A stretch of DNA of 44,577 nt from Rhodococcus jostii NBRC 16295 (GCF_001894825.1 NZ_BCWY01000077.1:1-44577), one strand, 5' to 3'. Shown: positions 8,426-16,826, counted from the first letter of the stretch. Program-made: numbers and translations. The notes: a model not told the origin generated them from the sequence alone.

Positions 8426-9647
8426 GGCGGTCCTCCGTCTCTTCCACGATGCGTGAGATCCGTCCTCGATCGGTGTCGTGGGCCTCCACACCGAATCGGA
8501 CGGCGTCGAGTTCCTCCGGAACATCTTCCGGCACGGCCGCCGTGATCAGCACCTGTTCGGCGTCCAACGCGACCTTCGCGAGCGCCCGGCGGCGGCGACG
8601 GTCGAGTTCGGCGAACACGTCGTCCAGCATGAGAACCGGATCGCTGCCGTCCGAACGCAGCAGCGCGAATCCCGCCAACCGCAACGACAGCGCGAACGAC
8701 CACGACTCCCCGTGACTCGCGAACCCCTTCGCCGGGGTGTCGCCGAGTTGCAGTTCGAGGTCGTCGCGATGCGGTCCGACGAGGCACACGCCCCGCTCGA
8801 TCTCCTTGGACCGCATCACGGACAACTCGTGGAGGAACCGCTCCTCGAGGAACGCGATGTCGCCCGCCTCCGGAACCCGCGCCGGTTCGGTGAATTCCGG
8901 GGGCAGCGAGGAACCGAGACTCGAGCGGTAGCGGATGCTCGCCGGCCGCGACTCGGGTGCCAGCGACTGGTACGACTCCGCCAGGTGCGGGGCCAGATCG
9001 TGAACGAGGTCCAATCGTCCGGCGAGCAGCTGCGCCCCGTGCGCGGCGAGGTGACCGTCCCAGACTTCCAGTGTGGCAAGGGCACTCGCGCCGTCCTCGC
9101 TCGGTCGACCGCCGCCGCGCGAGGTCCGGCGCAACGCACCGCCCGCAGTCTTGAGCAGCGCCGACCGCTGCCGCAGCACCCGGTCGTAATCGGCGCGGAC
9201 CGCCGCCATCCGCGGGATACGGGAGGTGAGGAGTTCGTCGAGGTAACGCCGGCGGTCACCGGGATCACCGCGGACGAGCGACAGATCCTCCGGCGCGAAC
9301 AGCACCGTCTGCAGAATCCCCAGGATCTCCCGCGGCCGCCGGGTGGGCGACTGGTTGATCCGCGCACGGTTCGACTTGCCCTCGTTCAACTCGAGATCGA
9401 CGGTCAGTTCCCGGCCGGTGTTGACGACGGTGGCCCCTGCGAACGCCTGACCGGTGCCCGACCTGATCAGCGGGGCGTCCGAACTCACCCGATGCGACGA
9501 CAGGGTGGACAGGTAGCCGAGTGCCTCGAGCACGTTCGTCTTGCCGTGGCCGTTGGGTCCGACGAAGACGGTGCATCCCGGGCGCAGCTCGAGACCGAGC
9601 GCGTCCCAGGAACGAAAATCTCTGAGCGAGAGTGCGCGAACGAACAC
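8415..9647 (-). CDS. recF: DNA replication/repair protein RecF
   Basis: 410-residue SMC-like ATPase that binds gapped DNA and helps load RecA via RecFOR. N-terminal Walker A GPNGHGKT at residues 30-37; signature and Walker B regions are near the C terminus (FALSLRLAGFALL and DPVLMLDDVFAELD). GTG at 9647 directly abuts the stop of gnd at 9648-9650, giving a tight dnaN-gnd-recF-DUF721 transcription unit. Length is slightly above the E. coli protein and typical for rhodococci. Confidence 0.97.
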   Translation of the reverse strand: MFVRALSLRDFRSWDALGLELRPGCTVFVGPNGHGKTNVLEALGYLSTLSSHRVSSDAPLIRSGTGQAFAGATVVNTGRELTVDLELNEGKSNRARINQSPTRRPREILGILQTVLFAPEDLSLVRGDPGDRRRYLDELLTSRIPRMAAVRADYDRVLRQRSALLKTAGGALRRTSRGGGRPSEDGASALATLEVWDGHLAAHGAQLLAGRLDLVHDLAPHLAESYQSLAPESRPASIRYRSSLGSSLPPEFTEPARVPEAGDIAFLEERFLHELSVMRSKEIERGVCLVGPHRDDLELQLGDTPAKGFASHGESWSFALSLRLAGFALLRSDGSDPVLMLDDVFAELDRRRRRALAKVALDAEQVLITAAVPEDVPEELDAVRFGVEAHDTDRGRISRIVEETEDRRDG

Positions 9648-10559
9648 CTACGTTCCAGAACCGGCTTCTACCTCGCCGGCTGCCTTCTTCACGGCGTGAC
9701 CACCGAACTGGTTGCGCAGCGCCGAGACGGCCTTCATCGCGGGGGAGTCGTCCTGCCGGGACGCGAACCGCGCGAACAGCGCGGCGGAGATCACCGGTGC
9801 GGGCACGGCGTGGTCGATCGCTTCCAGCACCGTCCAGCGGCCCTCACCGGAATCGTCTGTGTACCCGGAGATCTCGGCGAAATCGGGGTCTTCACCCAAC
9901 GCCTTGACGAGCAGATCCAGCAGCCACGACCGGACCACCGTGCCCTTGGACCACGCGCGCAGCACGGCGTGCACGTCGGTGACGAGGTCCTCGGCCTCGA
10001 GCAGCTCGTAGCCCTCGGCGTACGCCTGCATCAGCCCGTACTCGATGCCGTTGTGGATCATCTTGGCGTAGTGGCCGGCGCCGATCGGGCCTGCGTGGGC
10101 GAATCCGTCCGCACGTTCACCCTCGGGCCGCAGAGCGTCGAAGATCGGCAGCGCCCGTTCGACGTCCGCGTCCGACCCACCGACCATCAGCCCGTAGCCG
10201 TTCTCGAGTCCCCAGACACCGCCGGACACACCGCAGTCGAGGTAGCCGATGCCGCGCGAACCCAGCAGTTCGCCGTGAATCTTGTCGTCGGTGTATCTCG
10301 AGTTGCCGCCGTCGATCACCAGGTCGCCGGTCTCGAGCACCGTGGACAGCTCGGTCACCGTGTCATGGGTGATCTTTCCCGCCGGAACCATCACCCACAC
10401 GACCCGAGGGGACTCGAGTCGCTGCGCGAGTTCCGTCAGGGACGCCACATCCGTGACCTCCGGCCGAGGGTCGTAGCCGACCACCTCGTGCCCGTGCGCG
10501 CGCAACCGCTCGCGCATGTTGAATCCCATTTTTCCGAGCCCGACCAACCCGATCTGCAT
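9648..10559 (-). CDS. gnd: 6-phosphogluconate dehydrogenase (short, decarboxylating type)
   Basis: 303-residue 6-phosphogluconate dehydrogenase-like protein of the short class (the long class is about 470 residues). The N-terminal Rossmann motif is GLVGLGKMG; substrate-region motifs DGGNSRYTDD, DCGVSGGVWGLENGYGLMVGG and catalytic GHYAKMIHNGIEYG are intact. It catalyses NAD(P)-linked oxidation and decarboxylation of 6-phosphogluconate to ribulose-5-phosphate. Its place between dnaN and recF is the standard actinobacterial arrangement. It begins 61 bp after the end of dnaN. Confidence 0.93.
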   Translation of the reverse strand: MQIGLVGLGKMGFNMRERLRAHGHEVVGYDPRPEVTDVASLTELAQRLESPRVVWVMVPAGKITHDTVTELSTVLETGDLVIDGGNSRYTDDKIHGELLGSRGIGYLDCGVSGGVWGLENGYGLMVGGSDADVERALPIFDALRPEGERADGFAHAGPIGAGHYAKMIHNGIEYGLMQAYAEGYELLEAEDLVTDVHAVLRAWSKGTVVRSWLLDLLVKALGEDPDFAEISGYTDDSGEGRWTVLEAIDHAVPAPVISAALFARFASRQDDSPAMKAVSALRNQFGGHAVKKAAGEVEAGSGT

Positions 10560-10620
10560 CGTGATCTCCGTCCACTCGTGAGATTTCTTTCGGCAGTACT
10601 GGTTTCGCTTCCGCGAATAC

Positions 10621-11805
10621 TCAGCCCGGCAGGCGCACCGGCATCAGCAGGTACGTGTACGCGCTCTCCGGTGCCGCGAAGTTGCCGGAATCGTCGGGTT
10701 CGATCTCGTCCTCGGTGGCGGGACGCAGCACCGCGGGGCGGCTGGGAGTCGTGAAACCGAACAGCACCTGCTCGCTGTGCAGCGAAGACAGTCCGTCGAT
10801 CAGGTAGCCGGGGTTGAAGGCGATGGTGAGCGGCTCACCCTGGAAGACCGCGTTCAAGCCTTCCTCAGCGCGGCCCGCGTCGTCGCCGCCGGCGGAGAGG
10901 AGAAGCCCCTCGGTGGAGAACTGCAGTCGGACCTGCGCGCCGCGCTCGGCGACGAGGGCCACACGCTTGATGGCCTCGACGAGGGGAGCGATCTCCACCG
11001 TGGCCAGCGCCGTGTGCTCGGACGGCAGCAGCTGCCGGAACTTCGGGAACTCGGCGTCCAGCAGGCGGGTGGTGGTGCGGCGGCCGTCGTTGACGATGCC
11101 GAGGAGGCCGTCGTTGCCCACCGCGGAACCCGAACCGAGAGCCAGCTCGACCGGCGAAGTGGCATCTCCTGCAAGCGTTTTCGCGGACTCGGAGAGCGTC
11201 TTCGCCGGGATGAGGACGGCAGCGGTGGTGTCGGGGTTCGCCGGCGACCACTCGAGTTCGCGCACTGCGAGACGGAACCGGTCGGTGGCCGCGAGGACGA
11301 TAGCGTTGCGCTCGATCTCGACCCGGATACCGGTGAGCATCGGGAGAGTGTCGTCCTTGCCTGCCGCGACGGCCACCTGGCTGATCGCCTCGGAGAACAC
11401 GTCGGCGGGAATCGAGCCGGTCTGCTGCGGCAACTGCGGAAGCTGGGGATAGTCCTCGACCGGCATCGTGGGCAGCGAGAACTTGGCGCTTCCGCAGGTG
11501 ATCAGGACGCGGGTGCCTTCGAGAGTCACGTCGACCGGCTTGTTGGGGAGCGACTTCGTGATGTCGGCGAGCAGCTTGCCGGAGACCAGGACCTGACCGG
11601 CACTACCGACCTCGGCCGCGACCCTGACCTGGGCCGATACCTCGTAGTCGAATCCGGAAACCGTCAACCCTTGCTCGGTCGCGTCCAGGAGAACACCGCC
11701 GAGAACGGGGACGGGAGGCCGCGACGGCAGACTGCGAGCGACCCATGCCACTGAATCAGCGAATTCTTCCCGGGAGACACGAAACTTCAGGCTTCCAAGC
11801 TCCAT
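10621..11805 (-). CDS. dnaN: DNA polymerase III sliding clamp (beta subunit)
   Basis: 394-residue sliding clamp; start ATG at 11805 (MELGSLKFRVSREEF) with GAGGAAC upstream. The open frame extends to 12135 but that extension crosses the origin region and has no clamp similarity. Recognisable clamp segments: PPVPVLGGVLL, VAAEVGSAGQVLVSGKLLADITKSL, RFRLAVRELEW, and the C-terminal YTYLLMPVRLPG. It forms a ring dimer tethering polymerase to DNA. The first 40 bases upstream should hold the translation signals, and the upstream intergenic region is the probable oriC. Confidence 0.98.
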   Translation of the reverse strand: MELGSLKFRVSREEFADSVAWVARSLPSRPPVPVLGGVLLDATEQGLTVSGFDYEVSAQVRVAAEVGSAGQVLVSGKLLADITKSLPNKPVDVTLEGTRVLITCGSAKFSLPTMPVEDYPQLPQLPQQTGSIPADVFSEAISQVAVAAGKDDTLPMLTGIRVEIERNAIVLAATDRFRLAVRELEWSPANPDTTAAVLIPAKTLSESAKTLAGDATSPVELALGSGSAVGNDGLLGIVNDGRRTTTRLLDAEFPKFRQLLPSEHTALATVEIAPLVEAIKRVALVAERGAQVRLQFSTEGLLLSAGGDDAGRAEEGLNAVFQGEPLTIAFNPGYLIDGLSSLHSEQVLFGFTTPSRPAVLRPATEDEIEPDDSGNFAAPESAYTYLLMPVRLPG

Positions 11806-11988
11806 CGCCGGGTTGTTCCTCTCGGTAGGCACGGTTGAACGCCACGGTCGAGCCGTGACCACAGCACTGCAGTCTTTCACAGAGCGGCGATGCATAACCG
11901 TATGCCCTCGAGGACGAACTTGAAAGCGGAACGGTCCCGTCCTCGAGTCTCCGACGGAGGCCTGTGAACCGACGCGATCCCCAACCCT

Positions 11989-12033
11989 GTTTTCAAAGAG
12001 TTTTCTATAAGAATTAATGAGAAGTACTATTAG
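11989..12033. other. AT-rich tract, candidate DNA unwinding element
   Basis: A run including TTTTCAAAGAGTTTTCTATA and GAATTAATGAGAAGTACTAT, markedly AT-rich against the surrounding sequence and next to reverse-oriented DnaA-box-like sites at 12038-12055. Assignment as the unwinding element is inference from composition and position. Confidence 0.5.
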
Positions 12034-12046
12034 GTCCTGTGGAATC

Positions 12047-12055
12047 TGTGGACGA
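12047..12055 (-). promoter_or_regulatory. DnaA-box-like site
   Basis: TGTGGACGA, reverse complement TCGTCCACA, one mismatch to the actinobacterial TTGTCCACA box. It lies next to the AT-rich tract. Confidence 0.5.
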
Positions 12056-12134
12056 AGGGCTGTAGACCCTGGTCGGTCCGCCTCGCCGTATGGGGAATTC
12101 TCGAGGACAAACTCGAGGACCAATCCGGCACCCA

Positions 12135-12143
12135 TGTGGACTA
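12135..12143 (-). promoter_or_regulatory. DnaA-box-like site
   Basis: TGTGGACTA, reverse complement TAGTCCACA, one mismatch to TTGTCCACA; abuts a CTCGAG hexamer at 12144. Confidence 0.45.
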
Positions 12144-12171
12144 CTCGAGGTTGTTCAAAGTTCTACACGTT

Positions 12172-12180
12172 CTGTCCACA
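12172..12180 (+). promoter_or_regulatory. DnaA-box-like site
   Basis: CTGTCCACA, one mismatch to TTGTCCACA, 23 bp before the perfect box. Confidence 0.55.
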
Positions 12181-12203
12181 GGGATTCCACCTCATCCCCA
12201 CAC

Positions 12204-12212
12204 TTATCCACA
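12204..12212 (+). promoter_or_regulatory. DnaA box (perfect TTATCCACA)
   Basis: Exact match to the high-affinity DnaA consensus within the dnaA-dnaN gap. Confidence 0.8.
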
Positions 12213-12289
12213 GGTGTGCATGCTTTATCCCAGGTCCTGGCGTCGGCGTGTTGCACCGGTGTGTCGCGTTGGCGGCCGTTCGTCCGAGC

Positions 12290-12367
12290 CTCGAGTAGAC
12301 CCTCGAGCAGTACCTCGAGGACCCGCTCGAGCGCACCCTCGAGGACCGGCTCGAGGAGCCCCTCGAG
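12290..12367. repeat. Array of seven CTCGAG palindromes with exact 12-bp period
   Basis: CTCGAG begins at 12290, 12302, 12314, 12326, 12338, 12350 and 12362: seven copies with a constant step of 12 bp. The six-base spacers vary (consensus roughly GACCCG), so the conserved element is the hexamer palindrome and its phase. A further pair at 12100 and 12112 has the same 12-bp step, and single copies occur at 11907, 11942 and 12144, giving twelve in about 650 bp. The array lies between the DnaA boxes and the dnaA terminator. I know of no named element with this structure; a protein-binding iteron-like array is inference. Confidence 0.9.
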
Positions 12368-12400
12368 TTACTCGCGGGACGGTGGCTCCCCCGAAACGAC

Positions 12401-12434
12401 CTGTGCCCCCGGTAGGCGAGCTACCAGGGGCACA
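12401..12434 (-). terminator. dnaA terminator hairpin
   Basis: CTGTGCCCC at 12401-12409 pairs with GGGGCACAG at 12426-12434, with an inner GGTAG/CTACC pairing in the loop. It lies about 20 bases past the dnaA stop on the minus strand. No T tract. Confidence 0.75.
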
Positions 12435-12454
12435 GGAGGGGCAGGGGTCGGTGG

Positions 12455-14038
12455 CTACCTCTTGGAACGCTGCTTGATCCGGGCGGTGAGCTCCTGGACC
12501 TGGTCGTAGACCTTCCGCCGTTCCGTCATCTCTTTGCGAATCTTCTTGTCCGCGTACATGACGGTCGTGTGGTCTCGGCCGAACGTCTGCCCGATCTTCG
12601 GCAGGGACAGATCGGTGAGCTCCCGGCACAGGTACATGGAAATCTGCCGGGCGGACGCCAGCGGGCGCGCCTTGCCGGGGCCGCACAGGTCGTCGATGGA
12701 CATGTTGAAGTACTCCGCGGTGACCGCCATGATGGTCGCGGCATTGATCTCGAGACTCGACGAGTCCGGCATCAGGTCACGCAACACCACCTCGGCGAGG
12801 GTGAGGTCCAGCGGTTGCCTGTTCAGGGAGGCGAACGCCGTCACACGAATGAGCGCACCCTCGAGTTCCCGGATGTTGCGTTCGATCCGAGAGGCGATCA
12901 ACTCGAGGACGTCGTCGGGCACCTCGAGCCGGTCCATTCGGGCCTTCTTGCTGAGGATCGCGATGCGGGTCTCGAGTTCGGGAGGCTGAACGTCGGTGAT
13001 CAGGCCCCATTCGAACCTGGTCCGCAGGCGTTCCTCGAGTGTCGCCAGTTGCTTCGGCGGCCGGTCGGACGACACGACGATCTGCTTGTTCGCATTGTGC
13101 AGGGTGTTGAAGGTGTGGAAGAACTCCTCCTGGATACCTTCCTTGCCCTCGATGAACTGGATGTCGTCCACCAGCAGCACGTCGGTCTCGCGGTAGCGGC
13201 GCTTGAACGCCACCTTGCGGTCGTCCCGGAGGCTGTTGATGAAGTCGTTGGTGAATTCCTCGGTGGAGACGTATTTCACTCGCATGCCGGGGAACAGCCG
13301 CTGGGCGTAGTGGCCGGCGGCGTGCAGGAGGTGCGTCTTGCCGAGCCCCGACGCTCCCCAAATGAACAGGGGGTTGTATGCGCGCGCCGGTGCTTCGGCG
13401 ATGGCGACGGCAGCGGCGTGGGCGAACCGATTGGACGAGCCGATCACGAACGTGTCGAACGTGTACTTCGCGTTGAGGCTGTTACCACCCGTCGCCGACG
13501 GTGCCGGGCCTGCGGGCGGCTTCGTGAAGTAGGACGGCCAGGATTCGTGGACGCTGGCCAGGGCCTCGCGGTCGTCGTCGACCTCCTCGAAGTCCGTCGT
13601 GTCGGAGTACGGCTGATCTTCGGAGCTGAAACGGCGCCGGCGGAACGAACCCGAACTGGTGACGGAAGGCTCGAGGTGGCGAGGGGTGTGGATCGGTTCC
13701 GGCTCGGGGCGGTGCTCCCGGCTCGGAGACTCGGACTCGGGTTCGTCGTCGACCGGGGCCGCGATGCGCACACCGAGGCCTTCCACCTGCTCACCGAGAT
13801 GACGGCCGAGCGCATGGAGGATCGGCTCACGGAGATCCCGCTCGATCGCCTCCTGGGCGAACGGCGACGGAACGGACAGGAGCGCGAAGCCCTGTGCGAG
13901 TGTCAGCGGTTTGACGAGCGCCAACCACGCCTTCTGTCCCCTCGTCAACGGCGGCAGATCGCCGCCGGGCGAATCGGATGTGAGGTCTGCGACGACGTCG
14001 ATCCAGATCCGTGCGAGCGCATTCGGATCGTCGTTCAC
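12455..14038 (-). CDS. dnaA: Chromosomal replication initiator protein DnaA
   Basis: 527-residue AAA+ initiator that binds DnaA boxes and opens oriC. GTG at 14038 preceded by GGGGAGGAA. Domain I occupies roughly the first 90 residues, then a Pro/Glu/Ser-rich linker, then the AAA+ domain starting at NAKYTFDTFVIG with Walker A GASGLGKT and Walker B VLLVDDIQFIEGKEG, sensor residues in SSDRPPKQL, and the domain IV DNA-binding signature LPKIGQTFGRDHTTVMYADKK. Length is as in other rhodococci/mycobacteria. The gene is followed by a terminator and the oriC, and preceded by DnaA boxes that could mediate autoregulation. Confidence 0.98.
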   Translation of the reverse strand: MNDDPNALARIWIDVVADLTSDSPGGDLPPLTRGQKAWLALVKPLTLAQGFALLSVPSPFAQEAIERDLREPILHALGRHLGEQVEGLGVRIAAPVDDEPESESPSREHRPEPEPIHTPRHLEPSVTSSGSFRRRRFSSEDQPYSDTTDFEEVDDDREALASVHESWPSYFTKPPAGPAPSATGGNSLNAKYTFDTFVIGSSNRFAHAAAVAIAEAPARAYNPLFIWGASGLGKTHLLHAAGHYAQRLFPGMRVKYVSTEEFTNDFINSLRDDRKVAFKRRYRETDVLLVDDIQFIEGKEGIQEEFFHTFNTLHNANKQIVVSSDRPPKQLATLEERLRTRFEWGLITDVQPPELETRIAILSKKARMDRLEVPDDVLELIASRIERNIRELEGALIRVTAFASLNRQPLDLTLAEVVLRDLMPDSSSLEINAATIMAVTAEYFNMSIDDLCGPGKARPLASARQISMYLCRELTDLSLPKIGQTFGRDHTTVMYADKKIRKEMTERRKVYDQVQELTARIKQRSKR

Positions 14039-14194
14039 GTGGTTCCTCCCCAGTGTGTTTCGCGGACTCGGCGCCGGCGGTGCCGAGTCGAGATGTCGGT
14101 GCCGTCGTCGAGGTGGAATTGGGAGCTTCCCCGACCTGAGGATGGACCCCGTACGGACCTACGAATATGCCATCTGAACTGTGTTTCCACACAA

Positions 14195-14214
14195 TTATCC
14201 ACAGATGTGGACAA
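14195..14214. promoter_or_regulatory. Facing pair of perfect DnaA boxes upstream of dnaA
   Basis: TTATCCACA at 14195-14203 and TGTGGACAA (reverse complement TTGTCCACA) at 14206-14214, inverted and two bases apart, about 155 bp upstream of the dnaA start. Likely DnaA autoregulatory or origin-associated sites. Confidence 0.75.
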
Positions 14215-14594
14215 AGCGCAGACGTCTCCCGTCGAGACGCCTGCGCGTGGTGGGAAGTCCAGATTGGGCGCGCTGACCTGCGCTTATGCATGCGAAACCT
14301 GGATGAGTGGGTTCAAGGACCCGGGAGATGAAGGGCGTCAACAACCCTCGTGGCGATCCGAAGCGGCACACCATCTGTGCCCTGTGGATGAATTGTGGTG
14401 AATGTGCAGATGAGAACGGTGAAGTCGAGAGCTGGGCACTCGATCAGGGTTCATCGGCGAGACCATGCATAGACGCTAGCAACAGTGTCGGCAACCTCAC
14501 AGCGGTTTGGCACATTGGAAGTTGGGGTGCAAGCATTTGTCGATCCTCGGCGTGTCGGTCAACCGATTCGCGGGGGAATCGCAGGTGAGCGAGT

Positions 14595-14623
14595 TTGACC
14601 TGACCGTGAGTGGTAAGTACTCT
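14595..14623 (+). promoter_or_regulatory. Candidate rpmH-operon promoter
   Basis: TTGACC at 14595-14600, 17-bp spacer, TACTCT at 14618-14623: a plausible housekeeping-sigma promoter about 155 bp upstream of rpmH. Pattern match only. Confidence 0.4.
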
Positions 14624-14779
14624 CGAACAGTCACCCTGCGGTGAGGTGGCGGTTTCGTGCTGGCTCGAGTCCAGTGTCGAAGTCGTTCCATCCCCACCCT
14701 GTGGATGAACACCTGAGTTTTCGCCAATGTTAGATCCATGACGCCGGGAGGCGTCGATGAACTTCGAGGAGTGTTGACC

Positions 14780-14923
14780 GTGGCCAAGGGCAAGCGGACG
14801 TTCCAGCCGAACAACCGACGCCGCGCGCGCGTTCACGGCTTCCGTCTTCGTATGCGGACCCGTGCGGGTCGTGCAATCGTTTCGGCGCGTCGCCGTAAGG
14901 GCCGCGAATCCCTCACCGCCTGA
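14780..14923 (+). CDS. rpmH: 50S ribosomal protein L34
   Basis: 47-residue, very basic ribosomal protein L34 (GKRTFQPNNRRRARVHGFRL then RMRTRAGRAIVSARRRKGR). GTG at 14780 is chosen because the product then starts with the universal (M)AKGKRTFQP; an upstream in-frame ATG at 14738 would add a non-family extension. AGGAG precedes it. It starts the classic rpmH-rnpA-yidD-yidC-jag run. Confidence 0.97.
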   Translation: MAKGKRTFQPNNRRRARVHGFRLRMRTRAGRAIVSARRRKGRESLTA

Positions 14924-14950
14924 TCCCGACACTGGGTTCGGGAGCTCGGG

Positions 14951-15328
14951 GTGTTGCCTGAGCCGCACCGATTGCGTCGTCATTCAGATTTTTCATTGAC
15001 TGTGCGACGTGGTCGGCGGATGGGAAGACGCGACCTGGTTGTGCACGCATTCGACCGTGTACAGGCAGATGAGCTGGTGAGTAGCGGCGGTCCGCGTTTC
15101 GGACTGGTTGTGAGTAAGGCTGTCGGGCCGGCGGTGATTCGACATCGAGTCGCACGCCGGCTTCGTCATATCTGCATCGACCTCGTGGACGTTGTTCCAC
15201 AGGGAACCGATGTGGTGATTCGGGCTCTTCCGGGAGCTGCGACTGCAAGTAGCCGGGACCTGGACAAGCAACTTCGTGCAGGTCTCCTTCGATTGGATCT
15301 TCTTGCGCCCGTGAGTAACTCCACATGA
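14951..15328 (+). CDS. rnpA: Ribonuclease P protein component
   Basis: 125-residue basic protein subunit of RNase P, which matures tRNA 5' ends with the RnpB RNA. GTG start at 14951 (VLPEPHRLRRHSDF). The family signature RGRRMGRRDLVVH, FGLVVSKAVGPAVIRHRVAR RNR-like region and RLRH segment are present. It starts 27 bp after rpmH and overlaps yidD by four bases (ATGA). Confidence 0.95.
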   Translation: MLPEPHRLRRHSDFSLTVRRGRRMGRRDLVVHAFDRVQADELVSSGGPRFGLVVSKAVGPAVIRHRVARRLRHICIDLVDVVPQGTDVVIRALPGAATASSRDLDKQLRAGLLRLDLLAPVSNST

Positions 15329-15690
15329 AAAGCGCACTCCACGAGTCGCGCGCCGACACGGCTGAGGGCACCTCCTCGGCCGCATCCGCGTGGAAGTCGG
15401 TCCGCGCGTTGCCGGCGCGCACCCTCATATTCTTCATCGAGCTCTACCGGACGTATGTGTCGCCCCTGAGGTTGCCGACCTGCCGGTTCATGCCGACCTG
15501 TAGCGAGTACGCGGTGGAAGCCCTGCGTACCCACGGGGCGATCAAAGGCCTTGTATTGACGGTGGTCCGGTTGGCGAAGTGCGCCCCCTGGCACCCTGGT
15601 GGGTGGGACCCGGTCCCTGCCCGTCACGACCGTCATGCGGGTAGCCGCCATTGCTGTCCGGCGAACGTGGACGAACAGAGGAGTACATAG
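15325..15690 (+). CDS. yidD: Membrane protein insertion efficiency factor YidD
   Basis: 121-residue YidD-family protein, a small membrane-associated factor assisting YidC insertion. Core motifs: ELYRTYVSPLR, CRFMPTCSEYAVEAL and KCAPWHPGGWDPVP with conserved cysteines. It has an N-terminal extension of about 35 residues and a short Cys/His-containing tail beyond the minimal YidD core. ATG overlaps the rnpA stop. Confidence 0.93.
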   Translation: MKSALHESRADTAEGTSSAASAWKSVRALPARTLIFFIELYRTYVSPLRLPTCRFMPTCSEYAVEALRTHGAIKGLVLTVVRLAKCAPWHPGGWDPVPARHDRHAGSRHCCPANVDEQRST

Positions 15691-15694
15691 AGCC

Positions 15695-16807
15695 GTGCTC
15701 GACTTCATTTACTATCCGGTGTCGGGGATCCTGTGGGTCTGGCACAAGGTCTTCGGTGCCATTCCCTTCCTGGGTCCGGACAGCGGCATCACGTGGGCGC
15801 TCTCCGTGGTGTTCCTCGTGTTCACGCTGCGTGCCGTGCTGTACAAGCCGTTCGTCAAGCAGGTTCGGACGACCCGCCAGATGCAGGAACTCCAGCCGCA
15901 GATCAAGGCCCTGCAGAAGAAGTACTCGGGTGACCGTCAGCGTCAGGCCACCGAGATGCAGAAGCTCCAGAAGGAGCACGGGTTCAACCCGATCATGGGT
16001 TGCCTCCCGGTTCTCGCGCAGGCGCCGGTCTTCATCGGCCTGTTTCACGTGCTTCGCTCGTTCAACCGCACCGGCACCGGTATCGGTCAGCTCGGCATGT
16101 CGGTCGAGGCCAACGCGAACACGCCGAACTACTTCTTCAGCGTCGAGGACGTGCAGTCCTTCCTGAGTGCCCGACTGTTCGGTGCTCCCATCTCGGCCTG
16201 GATCACCATGCCGAAGGCGCAGCTCGACGCGTTCGCTGCGTACGGTCCCATTCCCACGGTCCTGAACATTGCCGTCGTGGCGGTGCCGCTGATGGTCATC
16301 GCCAGCATCGCGACACACTTCAACTCGCGCGCTTCCGTGGCTCGCCAGAGCCCCGAGGCCGCCGCGAACCCGCAGTCGGCGATCATGAACAAGCTCGCGC
16401 TGTGGGTCTTCCCGCTCGGTGTGCTCGTCGGTGGCCCGTTCCTCCCCATCGCGATCCTCCTGTACTGGGTGAGTAACAACATCTGGACCTACGGGCAGCA
16501 GCACATCGTCTTCCGTCGTATCGACGCTGAAGAGGAAGAGAAGAAGCAGGCTGCCATCGCACGCCGGGCGGACAACGCTCCGAAGCCCGGTGCACGTCCC
16601 GATCTCACCAAGAAAAAGAAGAAGTCCGCGACCGCGACGGACGGTTCTTCCTCGGAGGGTGAACCGGAGATCGTCGAGGGAGTTGTCGAAGACAGCGCCT
16701 CCGATCAGGTGAGCGGTGACGGTTCGACGTCGGGTACCTCGAAGCCGAAGCCCGGTGCGCGCCCCCAGTCCAACCGCGGAAAGTCCCCCAAGCGCAAGCG
16801 GCGCTGA
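15695..16807 (+). CDS. yidC: Membrane protein insertase YidC
   Basis: 370-residue YidC/Oxa1 insertase of the Gram-positive type. GTG at 15695 (VLDFIYYPVSGIL), four bases after the yidD stop, with GAGGAG upstream; the longer open frame from 15599 lies within yidD. Membrane segments: about 5-20, 30-50 (ITWALSVVFLVFTLRAVLY), 105-125 (MGCLPVLAQAPVFIGLFHVL), about 190-210 and 240-265 (LALWVFPLGVLVGGPFLPIA). The conserved cytoplasmic loop RTTRQMQELQPQIKALQKKY and a basic KKKKK/KRKRR tail for ribosome contact are present. Confidence 0.96.
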   Translation: MLDFIYYPVSGILWVWHKVFGAIPFLGPDSGITWALSVVFLVFTLRAVLYKPFVKQVRTTRQMQELQPQIKALQKKYSGDRQRQATEMQKLQKEHGFNPIMGCLPVLAQAPVFIGLFHVLRSFNRTGTGIGQLGMSVEANANTPNYFFSVEDVQSFLSARLFGAPISAWITMPKAQLDAFAAYGPIPTVLNIAVVAVPLMVIASIATHFNSRASVARQSPEAAANPQSAIMNKLALWVFPLGVLVGGPFLPIAILLYWVSNNIWTYGQQHIVFRRIDAEEEEKKQAAIARRADNAPKPGARPDLTKKKKKSATATDGSSSEGEPEIVEGVVEDSASDQVSGDGSTSGTSKPKPGARPQSNRGKSPKRKRR

Positions 16808-16826
16808 TTCAGAAAAGAGAACGAGC

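Larger units (their letters stand above)
11806..12454. other. oriC: Probable origin of replication oriC (dnaA-dnaN intergenic region)
   Basis: About 650 bp without a gene between dnaA and dnaN, the known oriC position in mycobacteria and streptomycetes. It contains a perfect DnaA box TTATCCACA at 12204-12212 and near matches to TTGTCCACA at 12172-12180 (CTGTCCACA), 12047-12055 and 12135-12143 (reverse orientation). An unusually AT-rich tract in this GC-rich genome lies at about 11989-12033 and is a candidate unwinding element. A set of twelve CTCGAG hexamers occupies the region, seven of them exactly 12 bp apart at 12290-12367. The dnaA terminator hairpin closes the right side. Confidence 0.85.
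14039..14779. other. dnaA-rpmH divergent intergenic region
   Basis: About 740 bp without a gene, holding the dnaA promoter(s) on the minus strand and the rpmH promoter on the plus strand. It has two facing perfect DnaA boxes at 14195-14214 and weaker TGTGGATGA sites at 14383-14391 and 14700-14708. This is consistent with DnaA autoregulation or an auxiliary origin region. Confidence 0.7.

Noticed and set aside
11806..12135. N-terminal extension of dnaN across the origin
   Set aside because: No clamp similarity, and a good ribosome site precedes the ATG at 11805.
12740..13700. Additional CTCGAG hexamers inside dnaA and other genes
   Set aside because: In coding DNA CTCGAG is a common Leu-Glu codon pair here and these copies lack the 12-bp phase, so they were not joined to the oriC array.
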